Below, in pieces: positions 8,897 through 17,978 of a stretch of 64,000 nucleotides of DNA. The stretch is from Leptothermofonsia sichuanensis E412 (lineage in GTDB: Bacteria; Cyanobacteriota; Cyanobacteriia; Leptolyngbyales; Leptolyngbyaceae). Positions within the stretch are counted from its first letter, which is position 1. The number at the start of each line of letters is the position of its first letter. A model generated the notes under the pieces. That model did no database searches. It was given only the letters and a program-made list of their open reading frames with translations, and was not told the DNA's origin. The stretch is taken from positions 3,844,001-3,908,000 of the forward strand of contig NZ_CP072600.1 in the NCBI RefSeq assembly GCF_019891175.1. The letters are read 5' to 3'. A program made the position numbers and the translations under genes.

Positions 8897-8932
8897 GAAG
8901 TAAGAAGTGAGAAGTGAGAAGTGAGGGTTGGT
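8893..8932. repeat. Short heptamer array after ntcA
   Basis: The tract is a run of gagaagt units directly after the ntcA stop codon. It separates ntcA from the convergent nagA gene. Confidence 0.7.
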
Positions 8933-8994
8933 TAGAGAGGAATCTAAAATCTAAAGTCTAAATCCAGGACGTTGCTGGTTGTCAGTTTTGTTCT

Positions 8995-10173
8995 CTACTC
9001 ATCATGGCTTCTCAACGCTATCCTTTGCCACTTTAATCCACCCTCTGGAGTTTGCCGCCAGCGGAGCAGGTGGGCGGGTTGACCGATGTAGCGAGTGGTG
9101 AGTCCAATTGCCTGCCGGGGAGAGTGGGTAGCCAGGGCGATCGCCTGCTCCACATCACAAAGTCCCCAATCAATCAAATTCTGTACGCCAGCCAGTAAGG
9201 GCAGGGTGGTTCCAGACAGGGTACCGTCGGGGAGTCGTGCTGTACCGTTGCGAACCTCAATCTGACGGGTATCCCAGGGGTAAATGCCATCGGCAAGTCC
9301 CAGGGGAGCCAGGGCATCGCTGACCAGAAAAATCCCCTGTTCGTAGTGGCTGGCTCTGAGCAGAATATCCATCATGATGGGGGAAACATGCACTCCATCT
9401 GCAATCAACCCACAGTAAACGTTGGGGTTGGTGATTGCGGCTCCTAACAATCCAGGTTCTCGATGATGCAGGGGGGGCATGGCATTAAAGGCATGGGTGA
9501 CCATTGTGGCTCCCTGCTGAAAGGCACGTTGAGCCAGTGTTGCTGTTGCCAGAGAATGCCCCAGGCTGATGGTTATTCCTGAAGATTTCAGGTAGGGAAT
9601 CACGGCTCCTGTTTCATCCAGTTCGGGTGCCAGTGTCATGATTTTGACCTGGCTGGCGTAGTCTCCCAAAACCCGGTTGACGTTTTCTAAGGTCAGCGGT
9701 AACAAATGCTCTTCGGGGTGCGCCCCTCGTTTCTGAGGATTGAGGAACGGACCTTCCAGGTGAACACCGAGGATTTGAGCATATTTTTGAGCATATTTTG
9801 AGGATTGATACTGACTGATGGTGGCCAGCGATCGCTGAATATTCTCAACCGAGGTGGTCACAATCGTTGGCAGAAATCCATCAATCCCCTGGTGCCAGAG
9901 GAATTTGCTGATTTCCTGGAGTTGCCAGTAATGGTCTGGATTCAACTCAGGAAATGCCAGCCCCAGTGCTCCATTGATTTGGAGATCAATTCCCCCCAGG
10001 GAAACCCAGTCACCCTCAGCATCCAAAACAGACCCATTTTCCGGATGGGATGGCAGAACCGGGGCGATCGCAGCAATCACTCCTGCCTGAATCAGAACCT
10101 GTTGCAAGCCTTCCTGTCCAACAATCCGGGCATTTTTCAATACCAGACTTTCAACCATGACATTTATTTCCAT
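8995..10173 (-). CDS. nagA: N-acetylglucosamine-6-phosphate deacetylase
   Basis: The product is about 392 aa if translation starts at the ATG at 10173 (MEINVMVESLVLKNARIVG); 10158 is an alternative. The upstream open frame to 10251 has no family resemblance. NagA removes acetate from GlcNAc-6-P during amino-sugar recycling. The amidohydrolase motifs are clear: HLEGPFLNPQKRGAH, SLGHS, THAFNAMPPLHHREPG and LVSDALAPLG. Glu and His in these motifs bind the metal. It diverges from purE, with about 95 bp between starts. Confidence 0.9.
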   Translation of the reverse strand: MEINVMVESLVLKNARIVGQEGLQQVLIQAGVIAAIAPVLPSHPENGSVLDAEGDWVSLGGIDLQINGALGLAFPELNPDHYWQLQEISKFLWHQGIDGFLPTIVTTSVENIQRSLATISQYQSSKYAQKYAQILGVHLEGPFLNPQKRGAHPEEHLLPLTLENVNRVLGDYASQVKIMTLAPELDETGAVIPYLKSSGITISLGHSLATATLAQRAFQQGATMVTHAFNAMPPLHHREPGLLGAAITNPNVYCGLIADGVHVSPIMMDILLRASHYEQGIFLVSDALAPLGLADGIYPWDTRQIEVRNGTARLPDGTLSGTTLPLLAGVQNLIDWGLCDVEQAIALATHSPRQAIGLTTRYIGQPAHLLRWRQTPEGGLKWQRIALRSHDE

Positions 10174-10268
10174 CGGGATGACATCATTGATTTTCCCAGC
10201 CTGTGTTCTAATCTTGAAACTGAAGCATATTGGACGTTCTTCTCTAACCACTCACCACTCACCACTTC

Positions 10269-10784
10269 ATGTCCCACCCCCTGATTGGCATCATTATGGG
10301 CAGCGACTCAGATTTGCCGACGATGAAGGAAGCGATCGCTGCCTGTGAAGAATTTGGCATCTCCTGTGAAGTTGGGATTGTCTCAGCCCACCGGACTCCT
10401 GAACGCATGGTGACATACGCTAAAGACGCTCACCAACGCGGACTGAAGGTCATTATTGCTGGAGCTGGAGGAGCTGCCCACCTGCCCGGTATGGTGGCAG
10501 CGTTGACCCCCCTGCCCGTCATTGGGGTTCCCGTTCCCAGTCGTCACCTGCAAGGGGTGGACTCGCTTTACTCCATTGTGCAGATGCCTGCGGGAATTCC
10601 AGTAGCGACTGTGGCAATCGGCAATGCCCGGAATGCAGGGTTGTTAGCCGTGCAAATTCTGGCCAGCCATGATCCACCATTGTTGGAAAAGGTTCAGCAA
10701 TACCGCCACAGCCTGAATCAACTGGTTATGGAGAAGCAGGCAAGGCTGGATGCCATTGGTTATCAAAAGTATTTGGAAACGTGA
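10269..10784 (+). CDS. purE: 5-(carboxyamino)imidazole ribonucleotide mutase
   Basis: The product is 171 aa. It shifts the carboxyl group of N5-CAIR to give CAIR in purine synthesis and works as an octamer. The N-terminal [13 protein letters not shown] and SAHRTPERM motifs, [14 protein letters not shown], and [14 protein letters not shown] are all present. The active-site His is in SAHRT. The length is typical of class I PurE, and the gene is divergent from nagA. Confidence 0.96.
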   Translation: MSHPLIGIIMGSDSDLPTMKEAIAACEEFGISCEVGIVSAHRTPERMVTYAKDAHQRGLKVIIAGAGGAAHLPGMVAALTPLPVIGVPVPSRHLQGVDSLYSIVQMPAGIPVATVAIGNARNAGLLAVQILASHDPPLLEKVQQYRHSLNQLVMEKQARLDAIGYQKYLET

Positions 10785-10817
10785 ACTTAGATATACCGTG
10801 TCAGCCAACAATCTTTA

Positions 10818-10865
10818 GTTTGTAGTGCCAACTTCAGTTGGCTCGCTGAAGCAAGCACTACAAAC
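10818..10865. repeat. 48-bp palindromic repeat
   Basis: The arms gtttgtagtgc and gcactacaaac enclose a second pair, caacttcagttg and cgctgaagc. It lies just after purE. No T-run follows, so it is not a typical intrinsic terminator. Confidence 0.7.
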
Positions 10866-11074
10866 AATTCCCTGACAAAGTATATGTGAGCACCCGGAGA
10901 GATGTTTGAAGGTCTACATCTCGTCTTGCGGTATTGAGAGTTCCTTTACATGGTGTTAAATGCGTTTGGGGTACTGGATGCCAGGCACAAAGGGGCACAA
11001 ACCCCTGAACATCTCCTGAAAAGCCGGTATGATAAAGCCCGCAAGCTAAAAATTTTGGGTATGTTTTTTTGGGT

Positions 11075-12445
11075 ATGTTTTCTTTGATTCCACTCCCTGT
11101 TCTGGCTCAAGTATCTCCTGCCCCCACGCCTGCGCCGCAAGAATTGCTTGTGCCCCAGACAGTGCGCCCCCTGCCGGGACAGTTAGACTCTGTTCTGGTG
11201 TTTAACAGCAACAGTCCAGAACTGGTGCAGGAAGAAGGCATCCTGCTTTCAACGTTTCCGCCTCAGGGGATGAAGACGCCTTCAGCCCATCTGAATCTGG
11301 CATTTCGCGATCGCTTTGATGTCTTTGCCCACCACATTGCCCGAGCAAAAACACCAGAGGATCTGCGGACTCTCTACCTGGGCGTTCTGCTGCACAACCC
11401 GGGCAGCCAGCCTGTTACAGTTAACATTCTGCACGCAGCCAGTTACCTGAGCCAACCCGACGCCCCGTTCATCGAGTTACCACCCTATGTGGATAATCCC
11501 CTGGGTACGGTTTATGCCGGACCCGGCAGCCGTGCCACGGATGATGTGCTGCGGGGCAGGCGTCAACCAGACTTTCCGGCACAAATTGTAATTCCCCCCA
11601 GGAAGAGTACGCTGCTACTGAACCTGCCGATTCCTGTCAAGACCCTGGACCCCCCACTTAATGGACGTTCTACCGTGATGCGGCTGTGGAGCAGTGGTCC
11701 AGTTTATGCGGCCAGTCTGGCAAAGTTTGCCACCCAGAATGCTGACGGCAGTGAACAGGCTCCCACCCTGGAAGCATGGCAGACCTTACTGGAAACCGGA
11801 GCACTGGCGGGACCCCGCGATAAACCCCCCACTCCGCCAGAGCAGACTACTGGAAAGGTTATTTATGGTCGGGTTGCCGGGGTTTCCAGAGGTTCCCAGT
11901 GGCAGGCCCAACTTGTGGATGATCCGAAAGCACCGATCGCAGACTGGTACCTCAGCATTCCCCAGGCTGGTCAGGCGTTCTCCTATGGACTTAGTACGCT
12001 GATCGCTGGCCGTTTGGGGACCGAGCAGGTGCAGACCGCGCCAATGATTGCCCGTTACCCGGATACGGCCTATCAGGCACACGGAAACTATGCCATCGAA
12101 TACAGCCTGACCCTGCCGCTACGGAATACAACCGATCAGACACAGACGGTTGCGATCGCCCTCGAAACCCCTATCAAGGAAGACCAGCTTTCTAAAAATG
12201 GGCTGCGGTTCTTTGACCCCTTACCCAGGCAGGTGTTTTTCCGGGGGACTGTGCGAGTCCGCTACACCGATGACCAGGGTTTACCCCGGACCCGCTATGT
12301 TCATCTGGTACAGCGTCGGGGGCAGCAGGGAGAACCCCTGGCATTGATGACCATGAAACCCGGCGATCGCCGCCTCGTCCAGTTTAATTTTCTCTACCCA
12401 CCCGATTCAACGCCGCCCCAGGTTTTGACCGTCAGGACAAATTAG
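11075..12445 (+). CDS. DUF3370 domain-containing secreted protein
   Basis: The product is 456 aa from the ATG at 11075; a TTG at 11069 is in frame. The body matches the DUF3370 family of cyanobacterial proteins (VRPLPGQLDSVLVFNSNSP, then LYLGVLLHNPGSQPVTV). Its role is unknown. The N-terminus MFSLIPLPVLAQVSP resembles the end of a signal peptide but lacks the basic start, and a stop codon at 11033 limits extension. An out-of-frame ATG at 11061 and an adjoining T7 run suggest that the first codons may have been shifted. Confidence 0.8.
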   Translation: MFSLIPLPVLAQVSPAPTPAPQELLVPQTVRPLPGQLDSVLVFNSNSPELVQEEGILLSTFPPQGMKTPSAHLNLAFRDRFDVFAHHIARAKTPEDLRTLYLGVLLHNPGSQPVTVNILHAASYLSQPDAPFIELPPYVDNPLGTVYAGPGSRATDDVLRGRRQPDFPAQIVIPPRKSTLLLNLPIPVKTLDPPLNGRSTVMRLWSSGPVYAASLAKFATQNADGSEQAPTLEAWQTLLETGALAGPRDKPPTPPEQTTGKVIYGRVAGVSRGSQWQAQLVDDPKAPIADWYLSIPQAGQAFSYGLSTLIAGRLGTEQVQTAPMIARYPDTAYQAHGNYAIEYSLTLPLRNTTDQTQTVAIALETPIKEDQLSKNGLRFFDPLPRQVFFRGTVRVRYTDDQGLPRTRYVHLVQRRGQQGEPLALMTMKPGDRRLVQFNFLYPPDSTPPQVLTVRTN

Positions 12446-12448
12446 AAG

Positions 12449-12523
12449 GCGTGGCTGATTCCGGGCATGAATTAAAGGTCATATGGATTGAAAACCTTCA
12501 TTCATACTGCCATGTAGCACCCT
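12449..12523. repeat. Dispersed inverted-repeat element, family B (copy B1)
   Basis: The copy is about 75 bp. It starts ggcgtggctgattccgggca and ends ttcatactgccatgtagcac. It begins directly after the DUF3370 stop codon. Related copies are at 16391, 34165, 62108 and 63400. Confidence 0.65.
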
Positions 12524-12550
12524 CCCTATCCCCTCCGCTCCTTTTTCCTG

Positions 12551-13759
12551 CTATCTCTCTGGGTTGGGAGTCAGTGTCGGCTGGCTGGGGGGGATGGTGT
12601 AGAAGTCTCCGCGCCTGGATTCAGCACTGGCTGGCAGTGGATATCTGATCCGATAGAGGCGATCCATCCACTGATCAACACGAGTGCGGGCTTCTTCATA
12701 CAGTTTACCTGTGGGGGAAACCATGAACGCCTCGTCAATAGCCGCTTGCAGCGAATCCTCATTCCCGCGACTGGCAAGACGGATTGCCCGATCCAGATGG
12801 TAGCGGTCCTGAATCGTTTCAGCCTGTTGTTGCCAGGTTTGGATCTGTTTTTGGGCTTCTTCGTAGACGGGGGTGCCATAGTAGATCTGTTGGGCTTCGG
12901 CGATCGCCGCTTTCAGTCCCTGCAAATTTCCTGACCTGGCCAGATTTTTGGCTCGATTGAATCGGACTGCGGCTTCTGCTTCAAACTCGCGCTCCCACCG
13001 GTTAAACCGCTGCACAACTCTGGAGGCCCGCACTTTTTCAGCCGCTGCTTTTTCAGCCTTCTGCTGCTCTTTGCCTGACTGCACTTCGTCTAACAGGTCC
13101 TGATAGCGACTCGTTTCCCAATAGCGATTTCCCAGCCTGACCAGTTCCCTGGCTGTATTCAGGGCAGTCGTCCATTCCTGGCGAGTAATGGAGGCTTTAG
13201 TTTCCCGAACAATATCTTCTGCCTTTTCCCAGGTTTTTTTCCATTGGTTGATGCGATCGCTGCCGGTGGGATATACGGGGCTGCTCATGGGGATAGTCCG
13301 GACGATGGCGATCGCCCGATCCAGGTCACCTTCCTGAAAGGCCGTTTCACCCAAATCCAACAGATCCCTTGACCACTGCTCAATGCGGCGATCGCCCATC
13401 GCCCGCAGGGGAGCCTCTGCCGGAATTGAGCTGGCCAGTTTAATGGCATCCCGCAGGCCCTCTACCGTCCGGTTCCGGGCAAGCTCATCCGCACAATAGA
13501 TCCGCGCTGACAGGGTCTCCTCAGCAGATAAATTAGCTCGACAGTCCGGGGAGGCAGCCACCTGTAACAAATTTTGGACGGCCATCATCCCCGCTACAAC
13601 AGATACCCCAACAGCCACCACAATTCCTGCCCCGGATAGAACCAGGCACTGCCAGGAAACAAGCTCTCTGCCTTTCAGAAACGACTTCGGAGGTGCCCCC
13701 TCTGAAGGTTGAGCAAGTTTAGACGAATGGGAGAAGGGATCGATGGGAGGAATAACCAT
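12551..13759 (-). CDS. Membrane-anchored protein with repeated helical units
   Basis: The product is 402 aa from the ATG at 13759. The frame is open to 13900, but the extra codons lie over a family E-like repeat (ctttgtgcctttggggtg), so the internal start is preferred. A single transmembrane helix is at residues about 40-62. The rest is probably extracytoplasmic or soluble helix. At least four related units have the pattern A-I-x-A-x-x-I, then P-x-Y-x-x-A-x-x-x-I-x-x-W. A charged stretch (KEQQKAEKAAAEKVRA) separates the two pairs. It looks like a conserved cyanobacterial hypothetical protein, and no enzyme motif is visible. Confidence 0.7.
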   Translation of the reverse strand: MVIPPIDPFSHSSKLAQPSEGAPPKSFLKGRELVSWQCLVLSGAGIVVAVGVSVVAGMMAVQNLLQVAASPDCRANLSAEETLSARIYCADELARNRTVEGLRDAIKLASSIPAEAPLRAMGDRRIEQWSRDLLDLGETAFQEGDLDRAIAIVRTIPMSSPVYPTGSDRINQWKKTWEKAEDIVRETKASITRQEWTTALNTARELVRLGNRYWETSRYQDLLDEVQSGKEQQKAEKAAAEKVRASRVVQRFNRWEREFEAEAAVRFNRAKNLARSGNLQGLKAAIAEAQQIYYGTPVYEEAQKQIQTWQQQAETIQDRYHLDRAIRLASRGNEDSLQAAIDEAFMVSPTGKLYEEARTRVDQWMDRLYRIRYPLPASAESRRGDFYTIPPSQPTLTPNPER

Positions 13760-13989
13760 AGACGCTGGCTCTGTGCCCTTTGTGCCTTTGGGGTGAAGTT
13801 TACAGAGATTACACCCCTGATCCTTAAAATCGAGATCCGTAATGGAATGGATCCAGCATCGGAGCATGGCTACAGCAACTTTAACAGAATTCTCAAGCAA
13901 TCGGTTTAACCTCCCAGGCGAACAGTCCTCACCCCTGCCCCCGCACGCGGTAACATGAGGTTTGCAAAATTAGAAAGGTTTGCTCGGCC

Positions 13990-15366
13990 ATGCCCAATGC
14001 TTTTGTCATCGGACTCGGAAAATCAGGCGTCGCCGCCGCGCGATTACTCAAGCGGCAGGGCTGGCAGGTCGTTGTCAAAGACCGGGGAGTAACTGAAGGA
14101 TTACGTCAACAGCAACAGGAACTTGAGGCAGAGGGCATTACCGTTCACCTGGGAGATGGCTACAGTCCCGATCAGGTTTCAGCATCCGATGCTCAGTTGA
14201 TTGTGGTCAGTCCAGGGGTTCCGTGGGATGCGCCAGGATTGTTGCGTGCCAGGGAACTGGGAATTGAAACCATCGGTGAAATGGAACTGGCATGGCGGCA
14301 TTTGCAACCCTGCCCCTGGGTTGGGATCACTGGAACCAACGGTAAAACCACGACAACGGCTTTGATCGCCGCCATTTTTCAGGCCGCCGGGTTCCATGCA
14401 CCCGCCTTTGGAAATATTGGCTATGCGGCCTGTGAGGTGGCTCTGGCAGAAAAAAACCCAGACTGGGCGATCGCTGAAATTAGCAGCTACCAGATTGAAG
14501 CTTCCCCCACCATTTCACCTCAAATCGCTGTCTGGACAACCTTTACCCCCGACCACCTGAACCGCCATCGGACCCTGGAAAACTATTACGCCATCAAAGC
14601 CCATCTGCTGAGTCAGGCAAAACATCAGGTATTCAATGGGGACGACCCTTATCTGCGCCGGGTGGGGCAGCAGCAGGGACACCCGGTTCGTGCCGATGCC
14701 TGCTGGACCAGTGTGAGCGGTCGGGCTGACCTGTTGGGTGAATCGGCCCTGGGCGTTTTTATTGAAGATGCCTGGGTGAGAACGGAGAAAGAATTGATTC
14801 TACCAGTCAACCTGTTGCGGATGCCCGGAAACCATAACCAGCAAAACCTGCTGATGGCAGTTGCTGCCGCCAGATTAGCGGGCATTGACAAAGGGGCGAT
14901 CGCCCATGCCATTGCCACCTTCCCTGGAGTGCCCCATCGGTTAGAACCCATTTGCACCTGGCAGGGAATTGACTTTATCAATGACAGCAAAGCGACGAAT
15001 TACGATGCTGCCCAGGTTGGACTGGCCGCCGTCAACAGCCCGGCCATTCTGATCGCTGGAGGGGAGCCAAAAATCGGAGATGATACTGCCTGGATCGCCA
15101 CCATCCGCGATAGAGCCGCCTTTGTGCTGCTGATTGGGGATGCCGCCCCTACCTTCGCCCAGCGGTTGCAACAGGCAGGCTATACCAGTCTGGAAATTGT
15201 GGAAACCATGGAACGGGCAGTACCGCGATCGGCAGAACTGGCAAAACAATACAATGCCCCGATCGTTCTGCTTTCCCCCGCCTGTGCCAGCTTTGACCAG
15301 TACCAGAACTTTGAACAGCGGGGGGACCATTTCCGGCAAATTTGCCTGGAGCAGTTGGGGCAGTAG
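13990..15366 (+). CDS. murD: UDP-N-acetylmuramoylalanine--D-glutamate ligase
   Basis: The product is 458 aa, the usual Mur ligase length. MurD adds D-glutamate to UDP-MurNAc-L-Ala in the cytoplasm, using ATP. The ATP loop [12 protein letters not shown] is at residues 112-123. The Mur signature is seen in [19 protein letters not shown] and NDSKATN. The N-terminal Rossmann-like segment [16 protein letters not shown] binds the UDP substrate. The start ATG follows a short gap from the divergent membrane-protein gene. Confidence 0.96.
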   Translation: MPNAFVIGLGKSGVAAARLLKRQGWQVVVKDRGVTEGLRQQQQELEAEGITVHLGDGYSPDQVSASDAQLIVVSPGVPWDAPGLLRARELGIETIGEMELAWRHLQPCPWVGITGTNGKTTTTALIAAIFQAAGFHAPAFGNIGYAACEVALAEKNPDWAIAEISSYQIEASPTISPQIAVWTTFTPDHLNRHRTLENYYAIKAHLLSQAKHQVFNGDDPYLRRVGQQQGHPVRADACWTSVSGRADLLGESALGVFIEDAWVRTEKELILPVNLLRMPGNHNQQNLLMAVAAARLAGIDKGAIAHAIATFPGVPHRLEPICTWQGIDFINDSKATNYDAAQVGLAAVNSPAILIAGGEPKIGDDTAWIATIRDRAAFVLLIGDAAPTFAQRLQQAGYTSLEIVETMERAVPRSAELAKQYNAPIVLLSPACASFDQYQNFEQRGDHFRQICLEQLGQ

Positions 15367-15667
15367 GAACGGGGAGAGGAAAAGGTGGAAAACGCGAACG
15401 GTGAAGCGGTGAAGCAGATGAGATCCCCTGCCTGTCCCCTCATTGCTCTCCCTTCCCCACCTCCGCTTTCCCTAATTTTCGGACAGGTCTGGTAATGGGC
15501 TTGGGAAAGGGTACGCTCAGTGGCATGATATTGATATTGAAAAGACTCAATCCTATTGGATGGATCTCATTGCAGGTCTGATAGACCCACCTATTAATTA
15601 GGTTCAGCCAATTGAGTCCGCCATCATATTGATAACCCAGATACCCTGAGCCACACTAAGGAGAACC
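15367..15667. other. Intergenic region between murD and psbV
   Basis: This is a 301-bp gap. It should hold the psbV promoter. No repeat family, RNA gene or small gene was recognised in it. Confidence 0.5.
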
Positions 15668-16159
15668 ATGCTTAAAAGATACATTTGGCTGGCTCTAGCC
15701 ACTGTATTTTTCACCTTTCAAGTCTTTGTCGGAACCGTCTCGGCGGCTGAACTGGACGTCAATACTCGGACAGTTCCCCTGAATGATAAAGGTGACACGA
15801 TTGTATTGAGCTTGAAGCAAGTTAAGGAAGGGAAGCGTCTGTTCCAATATGCCTGCGCCCAATGTCATGTTGGAGGCATCACCAAGACCGATCCGAATGT
15901 CACCCTCGACCCGGAATCGCTGTCCCTGGCAACGCCGCCCCGCAACAATATCAACGCCCTGGTTGATTACATGGAAAATCCAACCAGCTATGACGGGGTT
16001 GACTCTATTGCTGAAGTTCACCCCAGCCTGAAGAGCAAGGATACCTTTCCAGAAATGCGTAACCTGACTAAGGATGATCTGGTGGCGATCGCCGGGCATA
16101 TCCTGCTTCAACCTAAAGTGGTAGGCGAAAAATGGGGAGGCGGTAAGATCTATTACTAG
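15668..16159 (+). CDS. psbV: Photosystem II cytochrome c550
   Basis: The product is 163 aa: a 26-residue Sec signal ending VSA, then a mature 137-residue protein starting AELDV, exactly the family size. PsbV stabilises the oxygen-evolving complex on the lumenal face of photosystem II. Haem attaches at Cys63 and Cys66 with His67 (CAQCH), and the sixth ligand is His118 in AEVHPSL, equal to mature His92. The C-terminus GGKIYY is the usual one. The ribosome site is AAGGAGA, just before the ATG. Confidence 0.97.
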   Translation: MLKRYIWLALATVFFTFQVFVGTVSAAELDVNTRTVPLNDKGDTIVLSLKQVKEGKRLFQYACAQCHVGGITKTDPNVTLDPESLSLATPPRNNINALVDYMENPTSYDGVDSIAEVHPSLKSKDTFPEMRNLTKDDLVAIAGHILLQPKVVGEKWGGGKIYY

Positions 16160-16205
16160 TACTAGTAGTGGAGGTTGGCGAAAATAACCCGCCAGTTTTA
16201 GGTTG

Positions 16206-16263
16206 AACCACAAAGACACAAAGTGCACGAAGAAACTTTGTGTCCCTTGGTGCCTTTGTGGTG
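16206..16263. repeat. Family E palindrome (copy E2)
   Basis: The arms aaccacaaagacacaaag and ctttgtgtcccttggtgcc form an imperfect palindrome downstream of psbV. It is the same family as the copy at 3966. Confidence 0.7.
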
Positions 16264-16284
16264 AAAAACTTCTACCACAATGCG

Positions 16285-16380
16285 CTAGTGGTCTGTCAAG
16301 AATTATTTTGTCGGTTGAAAACCTCAAAATAATAATCCTTTCTTGATCCCAGACTTACAATTTCAAGGTTAACCACTAGT
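16285..16380. repeat. Family D-related element (copy D3)
   Basis: It starts ctagtggtctgtcaag, as in the copy at 54834, and ends ggttaaccactag, giving short inverted ends (ctagtggt). The interior differs from D1 and D2, so this is a divergent or rearranged member. Confidence 0.55.
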
Positions 16381-16390
16381 CAGTTGCACA

Positions 16391-16470
16391 GGTGTTGCTG
16401 ATTCTGGGTATGAATTAAACGTTGTATGAATTGACAATCTTCAATTCATAGGGCTACTCAGACACACCCG
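16391..16470. repeat. Family B element (copy B2)
   Basis: It starts ggtgttgctgattctgggta and ends ctactcagacacaccc, giving imperfect inverted ends over about 80 bp. It lies 10 bp after D3. Confidence 0.7.
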
Positions 16471-16520
16471 GTTGCGCATCCTGCCTGTTACAGGTTGTAA
16501 TACTCCAAACGGTTGACATT

Positions 16521-16575
16521 GACTTTAGACCCTGGATTCCTCAATTCAGGTTTCCAGGTCTAAAGTCTTCTTTTG
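16521..16575 (+). terminator. Intrinsic-terminator-like hairpin before psbV2
   Basis: An 11-bp perfect stem gactttagacc / ggtctaaagtc encloses a loop of about 25 nt and is followed by ttcttttgc. It could end psbV transcription. The long loop makes it weaker than the hairpin at 17221. Confidence 0.5.
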
Positions 16576-16717
16576 CACACAATTTTCACCGTTGTCAGAA
16601 CTGTCGATTTGAGGTTACAGGTTGAAGTTACAGGTTTTCCAACCTTAAAGGTCTTCAGACTTTAAGGTTACAAGCGATTTGTATCCGTTACGCCTCCTTA
16701 TTCCAGGATTCAGTTCA

Positions 16718-17218
16718 ATGCGCCAACGATTCTTGGGGATTCTCTTGCTGGTGTTAACCGGCATTATCTGCTGGCAGATGGTGTTCAGTCAGCCCGTCTG
16801 GGCCGCGATCGATTCCTATGTCGCCCGCTATCTGAAGGCAACTGAACCAGTTCCGCTGGAAGTGGACTTCCAGGGACGAACGCAACTGTTTTCAGCGGAA
16901 GACTTATCAGAAGGTAAGCAACTATTCGAGCGCAACTGTCTCAGTTGCCATGTGGGTGGTACCACCCTGCCTGATCCGACGGTGCCCCTTTCCCTGGCGG
17001 CCTTAAAGGGGGCAACCCCCCGACGGGACACCATTGGCAGCTTAGTGGCTTACCTGCGTCAGCCCATGACATACGATGGCAGCGAGGAAACTCCCTGGTG
17101 TCGTCGGGTACCAGAAACCTGGCTATCCCAGAAACAGATAGAAAATTTAGCCGGGTTTGTCCTGCGAGCTGCCCAGGTTGCCCCAGGATGGGGAACAGAA
17201 AACTTTCAGGGGGATTAA
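16718..17218 (+). CDS. psbV2: PsbV2-type cytochrome c550-like protein
   Basis: The product is 166 aa from the ATG at 16718; a TTG 39 bp upstream is a less likely start. A signal peptide of about 29 residues ends at VWA. One haem site is at residues 74-78 (CLSCH). The protein aligns with PsbV, but the region of the PsbV sixth-ligand His reads TPWCRRVPE, placing Cys128 there. A His/Cys haem ligation has been described for PsbV2 of a thermophilic cyanobacterium. The role is unclear; PsbV2 partly substitutes for PsbV in some strains. The gene follows psbV, the common arrangement. Confidence 0.88.
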   Translation: MRQRFLGILLLVLTGIICWQMVFSQPVWAAIDSYVARYLKATEPVPLEVDFQGRTQLFSAEDLSEGKQLFERNCLSCHVGGTTLPDPTVPLSLAALKGATPRRDTIGSLVAYLRQPMTYDGSEETPWCRRVPETWLSQKQIENLAGFVLRAAQVAPGWGTENFQGD

Positions 17219-17220
17219 TG

Positions 17221-17253
17221 CAGATCTACGACGAGCTGTCGTAGATCTGTTTT
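17221..17253 (+). terminator. Strong intrinsic terminator after psbV2
   Basis: A perfect 12-bp stem cagatctacgac / gtcgtagatctg with a 5-nt loop is followed by TTTT. It lies 3 bp after the psbV2 stop codon and insulates petE, which starts 43 bp downstream. Confidence 0.85.
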
Positions 17254-17295
17254 AGAATCTTAGGGTGTACGCAAGTATTAACCCTGAAGGAAACC

Positions 17296-17712
17296 ATGAA
17301 ATTGTTTACTGCGGCTGCAAGAAACATTTGCCTGACCCTGTCGGTTGCTCTGCTGTTCGTGAGTAGCCTCTTCCTGTCCCCCTCTCCCGCGGCGGCGGCA
17401 ACCCACACAGTCAAAATGGGTGGCGATACTGGAATGCTGGTATTTCAACCCGATAAGCTGAACGTTAAACCGGGTGACACTGTTCAGTTTGTCGTTAACA
17501 AAGTCCCTCCCCACAATGTCGTTTTTGATGACAAAGCCATCCCTGGTAATGACAAGGCTCTGGCTAAATCTCTGTCCCATCAGAACATGGAAATGACCCC
17601 CGGCTCAAACTTTGAAATCACTATTCCCAAAGATGCACCTGCCGGTGAGTACACCTACTTCTGTGCACCTCACCGTAGCGCCGGTATGGTGGGTAAGCTG
17701 ATTGTTGGCTAG
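17296..17712 (+). CDS. petE: Plastocyanin
   Basis: The product is 138 aa with a signal peptide to about residue 35 (PAAAA then THTVKMGG) and a mature protein of about 104 aa. It carries electrons from cytochrome f to photosystem I in the lumen. The copper ligands are His73 (PPHNVVFD), Cys123, His126 and Met131 (YFCAPHRSAGM). AAGGAAA precedes the ATG. Copper usually decides whether plastocyanin or cytochrome c6 is made, and both genes are adjacent here. Confidence 0.97.
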   Translation: MKLFTAAARNICLTLSVALLFVSSLFLSPSPAAAATHTVKMGGDTGMLVFQPDKLNVKPGDTVQFVVNKVPPHNVVFDDKAIPGNDKALAKSLSHQNMEMTPGSNFEITIPKDAPAGEYTYFCAPHRSAGMVGKLIVG

Positions 17713-17843
17713 TGCCTTAACCCGCACTGGTTGCAAATCGGATTTCTCCATGATTCGCCTCTTGATCTTATGGGATGATCATTAATGCTGGGGAAAGTTC
17801 GACAATTCTCCGCAGCATGTTCCCATACCTGTACTTCGATTTG

Positions 17844-17938
17844 TATAGCCCTTTTCAAGGGTATTAAGGTAGAGTGAGGGTGCGGAGCATCTCACTCTAC
17901 TTTACATTCCTTTGCCGCACTCAATTGGAAAACGCTAT
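17844..17938. repeat. Dispersed element, family A (copy A1)
   Basis: The copy is 95 bp. It starts tatagcccttttcaagggt and ends caattggaaaacgctat. It is the inverted orientation of the copies at 24307-24402 and 51111-51205. It lies in the petE-petJ gap and supplies an ATG (17874) in frame with petJ. Confidence 0.8.
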
Positions 17939-17978
17939 CTCAAAGGGGAGACCTTATTTGAAACAAGGGAGAACTTAT

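Larger units (their letters stand above)
16160..16717. other. Repeat-filled gap between psbV and psbV2
   Basis: This 558-bp gap contains three repeat families in tandem (E2, D3, B2), then an intrinsic-terminator-like hairpin at 16521-16575. A second hairpin, aaccttaaag/ctttaaggtt, lies at 16641-16669. No coding sequence is visible. Confidence 0.7.
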
